Shown here one piece after another: positions 45,786-54,198 of a stretch of 64,000 nt of DNA. Made by a program: the position numbers and the translations under genes. The DNA lies in NCBI GenBank assembly GCA_039817415.1, contig JBCBVV010000002.1:124001-188000 (forward strand), given 5' to 3'. The stretch's first letter is position 1; each line of letters starts with the position of its first letter. Below the pieces are notes generated by a model. It was not told the DNA's origin and made no database searches. It saw nothing but the letters and a program-made list of their open reading frames with translations. This DNA is from JALEFZ01 sp039817415. Lineage in GTDB: Bacteria; Bacteroidota; Bacteroidia; J057.

Positions 45786-47477
45786 ATGGCAGGAGGACAA
45801 TTATCACCCAGACAGAAGATGATCAACATGATGTATCTCGTGTTGCTCGCGCTGCTGGCGATGAACGTAAGTGCAGAGATTCTGGACGCGTTCGAACAAA
45901 TTAAAGAGAAACTGAACAGCTCTGCGGTTTCTAACCTAGCATCCAACTCTTCTCAAAAAGACAGAATGTTGGCTGCGATTGAGGAAGAAATCGGAAAAGA
46001 GAAGTTTGACAACAAAGGGCTAACAGATACCATCACTGACATCACCTCTAAAACCAATGAGCTTCTTGCCTTATTGGCTAAGCATGAGGAAGCCTTGACT
46101 GAGATCGCTGGTGTTGATGAGGAAACGGGTAAGCTTGAGAATAAGGGCGAAACCGAGAAAAACTATCAATATTGGATGGGAGTGGGTGCCGAGGAATCCC
46201 AGAATGGTGGACGTGGTGCAGGTGAAGCCTTTGACCTGAGAAACCAACTGAACGGATACGTAGATTATCTAGTTGGTGTCTACAACTCTGTTATTCCAGA
46301 TTCACAGGCAAATCGTCGCTTGAATGCTGATGAGGAGTATTTGGCTAAGGATCCAGAGGAAACCTTGGATGGAGCCAAGAAAACCTGGGAAAATTACACC
46401 TTCCACGGACCGGTTGTCGCCAACCTGGCTTTGATGGAAGCTATGAAACTTGATATTCTGAAAAAGGAAAAGCAAACGCTAGACCTTTTGAATACACGCC
46501 TTGGTGTAAACACCTTTGAGGTAGACTCCGTTATTGGAGACTTTGCAGCGGTTTCTGAAATCGTGCCAGCAGGTCTTCAGTATGAAGCAAAATTGTATGT
46601 AACTATGGCTTCTTCTGCTGTAGTACCTCAGTTTTCTTCTGGAAGTGGATCTATCAAGCAGGAAGGTCCTATCGGTAGATTGACTATCCCTGCAAGAGGT
46701 AGTGTGATCCCTAAGGGTAAGAACGAAGCTAAGCAGGCATGGTCTGCAACCATTCGTGTACCCAAGGCCTCTGGTGGATTTGAGAACATTCCTGTAAAAG
46801 GAGAATTCACCGTAAGAAAGCCTGAGATCGTAGTAACATCTGCTGCTGTACAGCTTCTCTATAGAGCTTGTGCAAACGAGGTGAACATTGATGTACCTGC
46901 TCTGGGAGATAACTATAATCCTCAGATTACGGCCTCCAATGCTCAGGTTACTACCAGTAAAGGATCTAAAAAACTTGTACGTATCGTTCCCGGTGGGGGA
47001 AGACAAGCAGTCGTGAAAGTAAGCAGTTTGACCAATGGACAGACTGTGCAGATTGGAAACATCAACTACCGTGTAGTTGAGCCTCCCAAGCCTGCTGTAA
47101 ACATGGCTGTTAACGGTAAAATCTACAATGGTGCATCCATGGTACCTAAGACCAGCCGTGTTCAGGTTCGTCTGGAGCCAGATGCTGACTTCAAAGCTGC
47201 ACTTCCTAAAGATGCCCGTTATGGTATCGGTGGAATTGAGGTATTGGCTCAGCTATCTCTTGGACCTCCAGCAAAGGTGAACACTATCCGCGGTCAGTCT
47301 GATGCTGTAACGAAGCCAGTTAACGTTTCTTTGGGAACGCAGGTTCGTCAGTCTCGTCCAGGTACCAAGGTATATGTAAGATTGAACGATATCTACCGTC
47401 TGAACTACCAGGGCAAAAGAATTGTAGATAAAAGATTTAACGAAGTTGAAAGAACACTTTCGCTCGTAGTAAAGTAA
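45786..47477 (+). CDS. gldM: gliding motility/T9SS motor protein GldM (PorM)
   Basis: A 563-residue protein with a single N-terminal TM (SPRQKMINMMYLVLLALLAM) and a large periplasmic part. It keeps Arg9 in SPRQKM, the residue linked to the GldL TM Glu in the Flavobacterium motor. Later blocks include WENYTFHGPVVANLALMEAM and SAAVQLLYRACAN, with several Ig-like domains running to the end. GldM spans the periplasm and carries motor output to the GldKN ring. A second gldM-like gene lies at 48651. Confidence 0.95.
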   Translation: MAGGQLSPRQKMINMMYLVLLALLAMNVSAEILDAFEQIKEKLNSSAVSNLASNSSQKDRMLAAIEEEIGKEKFDNKGLTDTITDITSKTNELLALLAKHEEALTEIAGVDEETGKLENKGETEKNYQYWMGVGAEESQNGGRGAGEAFDLRNQLNGYVDYLVGVYNSVIPDSQANRRLNADEEYLAKDPEETLDGAKKTWENYTFHGPVVANLALMEAMKLDILKKEKQTLDLLNTRLGVNTFEVDSVIGDFAAVSEIVPAGLQYEAKLYVTMASSAVVPQFSSGSGSIKQEGPIGRLTIPARGSVIPKGKNEAKQAWSATIRVPKASGGFENIPVKGEFTVRKPEIVVTSAAVQLLYRACANEVNIDVPALGDNYNPQITASNAQVTTSKGSKKLVRIVPGGGRQAVVKVSSLTNGQTVQIGNINYRVVEPPKPAVNMAVNGKIYNGASMVPKTSRVQVRLEPDADFKAALPKDARYGIGGIEVLAQLSLGPPAKVNTIRGQSDAVTKPVNVSLGTQVRQSRPGTKVYVRLNDIYRLNYQGKRIVDKRFNEVERTLSLVVK

Positions 47478-47496
47478 TCACTGACCAAGATCAAAT

Positions 47497-48426
47497 ATGA
47501 TGAAGAATCTATTCCTCTCCGTTATCGGGTGTATTGTATTCATTATCCCAGCTTTCGCTCAGGAGGAGTCAGGTAGTGAAGAAGAAGGAGTTAAAATCCA
47601 GACTTTTTCTCCAATGGCTCCACGTCGTGAAGATCATTTCTGGCGTAGAAAAGTGGTAAACCGTATTGACCTGAATGAGAAAATGAACGCTCCATTCATC
47701 AAGCGTGAAAGCCCACACTACGCAGACAATGACCAGTATTCAGAGAAAGAAGGAATCGTGATGGCCTTGTTTAATGGCCTGAAAGCAGGTAAGTACAATG
47801 CCTACGACCCAGATTCCCTATCCAAGCCTATGGCATGGGAAGATGTTCTCCAGAAAATTCGTGAGAAAGAAGGAGAATTGACAGGAGAAGGAGGCGATTT
47901 CGACGGAGAAGGAGATGGTTCCGACTTCGAAGAGTATGACTCCGATGGAGAAGGATTCGAAGAAGAAGACTACGGTGGATTCGACGAAGACTTTGAAGAT
48001 GAATTTGGTGGAGACGCAGGCAGCGATGATCTTGAAGAAGATGCTGCTCCTACTTCTGAATTCGATTCAGGTCCTTATGAGTCAGTTATCCAATTCGTAG
48101 AAAACAGAATCTTCGACAAGGTTCGTTCAGACATGGTGTATGACATCGAGTATGTTGAGATTATCTGGACTGATCCAGGTGAGGCACTTCCAGAGGAAAA
48201 GCTTTGTACATTCCGCTACAAAGAGATTTTGGAAACGCTTGAAACTGCTCAATGGAAAAACCGCTTCAACGATGCTGAGTACAGAAACCTGCGCGAAGCA
48301 TTCGAGTTGAGACTGTTCCACTCTTACATCATTGACATCTCTAGCCAGGGTATGCGTACGAAGCAAGAAGCTGAGTATCGTCGCCAGAAACTGGTTGAGT
48401 TTGAGCACCACCTTTGGAGCTACTAA
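47497..48426 (+). CDS. gldN: gliding motility/T9SS protein GldN (PorN) with acidic insert
   Basis: A 309-residue protein with a signal peptide (FLSVIGCIVFIIPAFAQ). GldN family blocks are HFWRRKVVNRIDLNEKMN before the insert and VEYVEIIWTDPGEAL-like and FRYKEILETLE sequence after it. Between them, residues ~125-190 are strongly acidic (31 Asp/Glu in 66, with no Lys or Arg), rich in Gly, Phe and Tyr, and apparently disordered. Typical GldN proteins lack such an insert. GldN partners GldK in the periplasmic ring. A terminator follows. Confidence 0.92.
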   Translation: MMKNLFLSVIGCIVFIIPAFAQEESGSEEEGVKIQTFSPMAPRREDHFWRRKVVNRIDLNEKMNAPFIKRESPHYADNDQYSEKEGIVMALFNGLKAGKYNAYDPDSLSKPMAWEDVLQKIREKEGELTGEGGDFDGEGDGSDFEEYDSDGEGFEEEDYGGFDEDFEDEFGGDAGSDDLEEDAAPTSEFDSGPYESVIQFVENRIFDKVRSDMVYDIEYVEIIWTDPGEALPEEKLCTFRYKEILETLETAQWKNRFNDAEYRNLREAFELRLFHSYIIDISSQGMRTKQEAEYRRQKLVEFEHHLWSY

Positions 48427-48453
48427 TCTTCATTGTATTGACAAAATATCAGG

Positions 48454-48483
48454 CGGGAAGCAGCAATGCTTCCCGTTTTTTTT
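48454..48483 (+). terminator. terminator after gldN
   Basis: CGGGAAGC pairs with GCTTCCCG around AGCAAT, followed by eight T. It separates gldKLMN from the second gldM-like gene. Confidence 0.92.
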
Positions 48484-48650
48484 GTGACATTTTTCTGTAA
48501 CCAATCTGCCATGTCGCATTAAGGAAGTAAACAGATAGTTTTCCGGAAGCGTCTGATAATCAATTCATTTAATCATTGTAGTGCCCTTTCTATTGGGTCT
48601 GGAATACACTGCCCAGACCGAGGAAGAACTATGCCCAAAAGACAAGCTTT

Positions 48651-50327
48651 ATGGCTACAGGAAAATTATCAACGCGGCAGAAGATGATCAGCATGATGTA
48701 CCTCGTTTTGCTGGCAATATTTGCGCTAAGTGTAAATGTAGAAGTGCTCGATGCCTTCATCAGGTTACAAGGTCGCCTCAAGGTGGCTGGAGAAGAAAAT
48801 CAGGAAAAGAACCTCGCCTTTATTGACTTTATGAACCAGCGCATTGACGAGCAGGTCGAAAACGAAGGAAAAAAGGAGAATGTCGGACTAAGAGATACGC
48901 TTTCTCTGATTAAACAAATGACAGCAGATTTGATCACAGAACTCGATTCTCATATGGCAGAAATGATCGAAATTGCCGATTGGGATGAAGAGGAGAATGA
49001 CTACGGTCGGAAAGATCAGACAGAGGATAATTATCAGTATTGGTTAGGAAATAACGAAGAAGCCAATGATTTGAGAGGAAACGGAGCAGCCATTGGTCTA
49101 CGAGACCAATTCAATGCCTACTTCAAGACCTTTAATCAAATCTTTAATTCTCAGGTAACAGACAGCCTACATCGTCCCACTAAGCAGCTACAGGATCCTG
49201 AAAACAACCTGGCTGAGGGAAGAAAAAGTTGGGAGCAGAAAACCTTTGAAGGTCCGGTCGTTGCCAACATGGCCACCCTGGAGGCTATGAAATTGGAAGT
49301 ATGGCAGGAAGAGAAGGACCTCCTCGATATCCTGAGTGTGCGATTAGGTGCACCAGCTCCTTTTCAGCCAGATACGATTATGCCTTTTAGTGCTCCTGTT
49401 TCAACCATCGTACCTGCTGGTATGCCTTTTCAGACACACTTACTCATTGGGATGTCCTCCAAAAACCTTAAGCCGACCTTTACCAGTAGGCAGGGGAGAA
49501 TTGCCTTGGAACAAGGTGGGAACATGGCGATGTTGACCGTACAGGCTGATGGGAGAAATATTCCAGCAGGTGCAACAGAAGGGGTTCAACGGTATACGGC
49601 TAGAATCCAAGTTCCCCTTGCGACAGGCGGATTTGATACCCTTGAAGTCAATGAGTCCTTCACTGTACGAAAGCCAGAATTAATTTTTAGGTCTGCTGCC
49701 GTACAGCTGCTGTACAGAAACTGCGCAAATCCCTTGAATATTGATGCGCCAGCGCTGGGAGATTATTACAAGCCTACTGTAAGAGTAAGTGGGGGAGACG
49801 CAATTGCCTCGAATAGTAATCGAAAGAAATTTACCATTGTACCTAGGAACAATCCCTGTGTGATTGATGTCTCATCCACTTCTAATGGGCAGACCGTTCA
49901 ATTGGGTAAGGTTCCCTATCGCGTTATCAAGCCCCCCAAGCCAGAAGTGCAGTTCAGAATCAATGGGCGTATGAGCAATGGTGTCGGATCGTACCCTGCC
50001 GCTAGCAGGATCAATGTGAAGATAAAGCCAGATACAGAATTTTTGCAGCAGTTTCCTCGTGATGCCCGCTATGAGGCAAAAGAGATTGTTGTATTGTTGG
50101 AGACAGGGATGGGAACGCCACGGCAAGTCAAGACAATTAACTTGGCTGGAAAAAATCTAGGGAATGGGGTAAATATAACGCTACCAGCTGCCGTCAGGCA
50201 GGCCCCAAGAGGTTCGAAAGTGTATGTTCAACTCAAGGAAGTGAAGCGTATCAATTTTCGAGGACAAAAGGAAAAAGAGGGACGTATTTCTCCTTATGAG
50301 AGTACCCTTTCCTTTTCTATCAGATAG
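48651..50327 (+). CDS. second GldM-family motor protein (GldM paralog)
   Basis: A 558-residue full-length GldM homolog. The TM segment (STRQKMISMMYLVLLAIFAL) keeps the Arg9 position, and the periplasmic blocks WEQKTFEGPVVANMATLEAM and SAAVQLLYRNCAN closely parallel GldM. It ends in a strand-rich C-terminus. It lies after the gldN terminator and has no GldL next to it, so it probably has its own promoter. It could form a second motor with the single GldL, or take a modified role in cargo handling. Degenerate evolution is unlikely because key motifs remain. Confidence 0.88.
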   Translation: MATGKLSTRQKMISMMYLVLLAIFALSVNVEVLDAFIRLQGRLKVAGEENQEKNLAFIDFMNQRIDEQVENEGKKENVGLRDTLSLIKQMTADLITELDSHMAEMIEIADWDEEENDYGRKDQTEDNYQYWLGNNEEANDLRGNGAAIGLRDQFNAYFKTFNQIFNSQVTDSLHRPTKQLQDPENNLAEGRKSWEQKTFEGPVVANMATLEAMKLEVWQEEKDLLDILSVRLGAPAPFQPDTIMPFSAPVSTIVPAGMPFQTHLLIGMSSKNLKPTFTSRQGRIALEQGGNMAMLTVQADGRNIPAGATEGVQRYTARIQVPLATGGFDTLEVNESFTVRKPELIFRSAAVQLLYRNCANPLNIDAPALGDYYKPTVRVSGGDAIASNSNRKKFTIVPRNNPCVIDVSSTSNGQTVQLGKVPYRVIKPPKPEVQFRINGRMSNGVGSYPAASRINVKIKPDTEFLQQFPRDARYEAKEIVVLLETGMGTPRQVKTINLAGKNLGNGVNITLPAAVRQAPRGSKVYVQLKEVKRINFRGQKEKEGRISPYESTLSFSIR

Positions 50328-50335
50328 ATCACAAC

Positions 50336-50371
50336 AAAGCGGGCTCAGTTTGCGTGTACTGAGCCCGCTTT
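50336..50371 (+). terminator. terminator after the gldM paralog
   Basis: AAAGCGGGCTCAGT pairs perfectly over 14 bp with ACTGAGCCCGCTTT around an 8-nt loop, followed by a C/T-rich tract. It also sits against the convergent lipoprotein gene. Confidence 0.88.
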
Positions 50372-50389
50372 CTCTTATTTAGCCTTGAG

Positions 50390-51244
50390 TTAGTTACAAT
50401 TCTCTTCTCTTTTTAACTCAAGCTCTTTATTAAAGTAATAGCAAATTGCACCTGCTTTTAGGCGAATTCCCATCCCAAATTGCTCAATTTGGAAGTTAAG
50501 CCAATTGCGTGTGAGAGTTGGGTCAAAATTGTATTGGGCGAGGCTTTCCGTTTCTCGGTAGGAACGGCTACTAAGGATGCCTTTTTGCTTATCAAATTCA
50601 TAGATCACTTTGCGGGCAAGGTCTGCAATGGTAGCCTTGTTGTAGTCATAAACCCTGATCTTGTTCAAGAAATCTTCCCCACGGAAATAATCTGGATTGC
50701 CTACCATATCTGGGATAATCTCCCCATTCTGAAAATTGATGTTGTAAGTAGCTGCACCTAGTATTCCATGTTCTGGCGAAATGATCCAAACGATTCTTTG
50801 ACGAGCTCTTCTTCCATAATTGTTCTTCTGAAGAACATAAAAGACCTCACTTTCTGAATGGGGATCATATCTTCTGTCCAGCAGAAGGCTATATCGACCG
50901 CTTCCATCGCTATAAAGGGTGTCCCCAGGAATGGCTTGAAAGTCTACCAGTAGCTTTCTATTAGCGATTCTCCCTTCTTCTCTAACCCTGTAGACTCTGC
51001 TTCCACTGCTTAATAAATAGCCACTAAACGAATTCCCTAGTATGTTATAGGAAAATGGATAGATCTGTACTCCTTCTCTTTTTACCCCCTGAGGAGAAAG
51101 TGTAACCCAATTTTGTGTATTGAAGTGTGTACTGTCTTGGGCCTGTTCAAAAGGAAATTGAGTCGCAAACTCTTCTTGACAGGCAGTAAGCGAGACTAGG
51201 GTTGTAATTAGCACAAGAGGTATGAATACATCTTTGATGTTCAT
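50390..51244 (-). CDS. hypothetical lipoprotein
   Basis: A 284-residue lipoprotein with lipobox SLTAC. The mature part is mixed strand/helix, with IVWIISPEHGILGAATYNIN as a conserved-looking core and a C-terminal domain ending in AGAICYYFNKELELKREENC. I do not recognise a family. It is monocistronic, divergent from an ABC ATPase gene, and its stop faces the terminator of the gldM paralog. Confidence 0.68.
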   Translation of the reverse strand: MNIKDVFIPLVLITTLVSLTACQEEFATQFPFEQAQDSTHFNTQNWVTLSPQGVKREGVQIYPFSYNILGNSFSGYLLSSGSRVYRVREEGRIANRKLLVDFQAIPGDTLYSDGSGRYSLLLDRRYDPHSESEVFYVLQKNNYGRRARQRIVWIISPEHGILGAATYNINFQNGEIIPDMVGNPDYFRGEDFLNKIRVYDYNKATIADLARKVIYEFDKQKGILSSRSYRETESLAQYNFDPTLTRNWLNFQIEQFGMGIRLKAGAICYYFNKELELKREENCN

Positions 51245-51311
51245 AAACGGGTATTAAAGGGCGCGTAGTAGCAGGGGGCTAACCTTAATATAACAAATGT
51301 CGTCATATTCT

Positions 51312-51343
51312 TAATGTCAATATCGGCAACAATATTGTCATTA
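51312..51343. promoter_or_regulatory. dyad in the lipoprotein/ABC ATPase intergenic region
   Basis: TAATGTCAATAT and ATATTGTCATTA form 12-nt inverted arms with one mismatch, spacer 8 nt, in the 176-bp divergent intergenic region. An operator is possible. Confidence 0.45.
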
Positions 51344-51420
51344 GAAGGTAAGATTGTAGCTGTGGTCGATTTTTTGGGGTATTTGTACAGGTTCCATCCC
51401 TAAAGATGTAAATTGTAATC

Positions 51421-52125
51421 ATGAATGAGCGCGACGTAGTCATCCGACTGAAACATATCTCCAAGGTGTACCAGATGGGGAAGATTCAGATTCATGCCTT
51501 GAGAGACGTATCTCTTGAAATCTATGAGAATCAATATGTCGCCATCATGGGGCCCTCTGGTTCTGGTAAGTCTACCTTGATGAATTTGTTGGGATGTCTG
51601 GATTCACCTTCAGGTGGAGAATACCATTTGAATGGAACGGATGTTAGTAAAATGAAGGATGCTGACCTCGCTCAAATTCGTAACAAAGAAATTGGTTTTG
51701 TATTCCAGACCTTCAACCTCCTTTCTCGTTACTCTGCTCTAGAGAATGTAGCTCTTCCTTTGGTATATGCTGGATTTGGGAGAAAGGCACGCCTCAAGCA
51801 GGCGGATGAGATTTTGACTTCCGTTGGGCTAGGAGATCGAGTTGATCACAAGCCCAATGAATTATCAGGAGGTCAGAGACAGCGTGTGGCTATTGCCCGT
51901 GCTTTGGCCAATAGACCTGCCATTATTTTGGCGGATGAGCCAACTGGTAACCTAGATACACAGACATCCTATGAGATCATGGCTCTTTTTGATGAACTGC
52001 ATGCGGCAGGCAATACCATTATTTTGGTAACGCATGAAGAAGATATTGCCCAATACGCCCAGAAAATCATTCGATTGAGAGATGGTTTGATCGAACGTAT
52101 TGAGACCAATAAGGCACGTAGCTAA
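51421..52125 (+). CDS. ABC transporter ATP-binding protein (LolD/MacB type)
   Basis: A 234-residue ATPase with Walker A GPSGSGKST, Q-loop FVFQTFNLL, signature LSGGQRQRVAIARAL, Walker B IILADEPTGNLD and H-loop THE. The length and motifs match the LolD/MacB/FtsE group, which powers lipoprotein release, efflux or cell division. No permease gene is adjacent, so it must pair with a permease encoded elsewhere. A promoter with the dyad described above probably drives it alone. Confidence 0.9.
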   Translation: MNERDVVIRLKHISKVYQMGKIQIHALRDVSLEIYENQYVAIMGPSGSGKSTLMNLLGCLDSPSGGEYHLNGTDVSKMKDADLAQIRNKEIGFVFQTFNLLSRYSALENVALPLVYAGFGRKARLKQADEILTSVGLGDRVDHKPNELSGGQRQRVAIARALANRPAIILADEPTGNLDTQTSYEIMALFDELHAAGNTIILVTHEEDIAQYAQKIIRLRDGLIERIETNKARS

Positions 52126-52277
52126 TTAACCTGCTTTTTTCCAGATGATCATTTTTCAGGCTGTTCTTGTGGACTGCCCCTTTTCCTCAAAACTCGAATA
52201 CAACCCGAGAAGTGCTACATAGGGACTGCCAACAAGATTTTCTGCCTAGTTGAATTTGTGGTTTTCCACTGCTTTAT

Positions 52278-52661
52278 TCAGCTTTTGATAAACCTAGGTA
52301 GGTAGAAAAATGGGTAAATCATAAGAAAACCATTAAACAGCCACCAAGTCAGGTCAAAATCCCCGCGTAATGCCCAAAAGGAGATGGCCTGAAGTCCAGA
52401 GGTGAAGGTCAATACCAAAGACATCAACGCCCACTTTTCCCAGCTTTTATCTGACTTATTATACTGGTGTACACTCATCAGGCCTGTAAATGAAATGAAT
52501 AGGTCTAGGGGAAGGAATGACCAATTCCAATCTACCATCATGGGATTGTTATAATCGGAATACAAATATTCTGCTGGAATGAGTTTGAGCAAGGTGATCA
52601 GCCAGTATAGAATGAATCCTATATCGACTAGGAGAAAAAGATATTTGAGGCTTTTCATCAT
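52278..52661 (-). CDS. YvaD-like (DUF5360) small membrane protein
   Basis: A 127-residue protein with four hydrophobic segments (LKYLFLLVDIGFILYWLITL, WSFLPLDLFISFTGLMSV, WALMSLVLTFTSGLQAISF and WWLFNGFLMIYPFFYLP). The pattern matches YvaD/DUF5360 proteins, whose function is unknown. It follows the arsenite-methyltransferase-like gene on the same strand (38 nt) and is the last gene of that run. Confidence 0.6.
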   Translation of the reverse strand: MMKSLKYLFLLVDIGFILYWLITLLKLIPAEYLYSDYNNPMMVDWNWSFLPLDLFISFTGLMSVHQYNKSDKSWEKWALMSLVLTFTSGLQAISFWALRGDFDLTWWLFNGFLMIYPFFYLPRFIKS

Positions 52662-52699
52662 GCTTCATGTTATATGACTATAGGAAGAGAAAGGCAAGA

Positions 52700-53533
52700 T
52701 TATTTGGTCGCGCTAATTGAAACGCTTTTGACCCTGGAGGCCATTTCTTTTGCTTCTTTTCCCATCAGGTCAATGTTCATCTTCTTGGCTAGCAATTGAA
52801 TGTGAGGATCTGCCAGCATGAGTTCCAAAGGGAAGGTTGAACTCGATTCGATATTGATGTTTTGAAAACCAGCCTTCTGGATATAGCTGAGGTAGTTTTC
52901 CAACTTCTCAGCACCAGATATACAGGCAATGTGGGCTCCAAGGGATTGTTTGATAAATTCAGGAAGCTCCTTTTCCAATATGATATCGCTGATTGATAAT
53001 TTTCCGCCGGGCTTCAAAATTCGAAAAGCTTCTTGGTACACGAGATCTTTCCGAAGGGATAGGTTAATGACACAGTTGGAGATAACATGATCGGCGATCT
53101 CATGTGGGAGGGGGAGGTTTTCAATATCCCCTTGGACAAATTCTACCTGTGTAAAATTTCCTTGGTGGGCATTTTTTCTGGCAAGCTTCAGCATGTCTTC
53201 TGATAAGTCAACCCCAATGACTTTTCCTTGAGGCCCTACTTTATGGGAAACGATAAAGGCATCAAAGCCAGCCCCAGAACCCAAGTCAACTACTGTTTCT
53301 CCTTCTTTTATAAGGGCGAGTGCTGCTGGATTCCCACAACCAACACCTAAGTTTGAATCTTGCGGAGCATCTTGAAGTTCCTGCTCCGAATAGCCAATGG
53401 CAGTCGCTACTTTTTGGGCACCCTCAGCGGGATTGCAGCAAGCAAACAGCTGGTTTAATAGTCCTTTTTTTCTGGTTTGGGCAAGTTTTCCGTAGCTCTC
53501 TACAACAGCTTGTTTAACAGATTTGGTTTCCAT
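52700..53533 (-). CDS. arsM: arsenite methyltransferase-like protein (ArsM)
   Basis: A 277-residue SAM-dependent methyltransferase. It has the SAM motif VVDLGSGAGFDAF, GKVIGVDLSEDML, and three conserved Cys residues at about 66 (LGVGCGNP), 154 (SNCVINLS) and 204 (HIACISG). This matches the spacing in ArsM arsenite methyltransferases. An extra CC pair (FACC) lies near residue 32. ArsM methylates As(III), giving volatile or less retained species. No arsR, arsB or acr3 is adjacent, so other methylated substrates cannot be excluded. It is cotranscribed downstream of a Crp/Fnr gene. Confidence 0.82.
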   Translation of the reverse strand: METKSVKQAVVESYGKLAQTRKKGLLNQLFACCNPAEGAQKVATAIGYSEQELQDAPQDSNLGVGCGNPAALALIKEGETVVDLGSGAGFDAFIVSHKVGPQGKVIGVDLSEDMLKLARKNAHQGNFTQVEFVQGDIENLPLPHEIADHVISNCVINLSLRKDLVYQEAFRILKPGGKLSISDIILEKELPEFIKQSLGAHIACISGAEKLENYLSYIQKAGFQNINIESSSTFPLELMLADPHIQLLAKKMNIDLMGKEAKEMASRVKSVSISATK

Positions 53534-53602
53534 TGTTTTTAAATGTTAAGTGAACAATGGATCAAATCTCACAATCAAAATAGACTTACGGATTGACCTA
53601 GG

Positions 53603-54175
53603 TCAAGTTTGACCAATTTTCTTTCTAATACGGCTGAGCGTCTCCGGAGCAATTTGAAGATAGGCTGCTAGGTAATTGAGAGGGACACGTTGGAGGAGGT
53701 CCTTTTCCTGTTCAAGGATTTGAAGGTAGCGCTCAGTGGCAGAAAGATCTCTGATAAATCGGCTGTGGTTTTCATTCACGACGAATTCCTTTTCAGCTGC
53801 CATTCTGCCCATCTGCTGCCAGAACAAATGCTTGTCATACATTTTCTGCAGGCCTTCATAGGGTAGCACAATCAATTGGGTGGTTTCGACTGCTTCAATG
53901 GAAATATCACTTGCTTGCTGAGTAAGGAAGCTACTGTAGGAAGCTGCAAGGGTATTTTCCTTACAAAAGCAATTGGTAATTTCCTTTCCTTCATTTAGGT
54001 AATACAACCTGAGCAATCCCTTTTCAACTAAGGCGACTTCCCTGCACACCCTGCCCTCTTGAAGGAATAACTCACCTGGATGAAGCTCTCTTTTTCTTAA
54101 AAAGGGAAGAACATCCTCAAAAATTTGGGACGTGTAATGTGGGAATTGTTGGAGGTAGAGGTTTAATGCTTCCAT
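53603..54175 (-). CDS. Crp/Fnr-family transcriptional regulator
   Basis: A 190-residue regulator with an N-terminal cNMP-binding-like domain (LHPGELFLQEGRVCREVALV, then GLLRLYYLNEGKEITNCF) and a C-terminal helix-turn-helix (LNYLAAYLQIAPETLSRIRK). Bacteroidota have many such regulators that often act on neighbours. It precedes arsM by 69 nt on the same strand. There is no Fe-S Cys set as in Fnr. Confidence 0.85.
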   Translation of the reverse strand: MEALNLYLQQFPHYTSQIFEDVLPFLRKRELHPGELFLQEGRVCREVALVEKGLLRLYYLNEGKEITNCFCKENTLAASYSSFLTQQASDISIEAVETTQLIVLPYEGLQKMYDKHLFWQQMGRMAAEKEFVVNENHSRFIRDLSATERYLQILEQEKDLLQRVPLNYLAAYLQIAPETLSRIRKKIGQT

Positions 54176-54198
54176 TTGATAGCAGATGTAGGAGTGGA

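Noticed and set aside
46479..47006. 175-residue antisense frame inside gldM
   Set aside because: It lies within the conserved GldM coding sequence and has no domain; Ser/Arg/Tyr-rich composition is typical of shadow frames.
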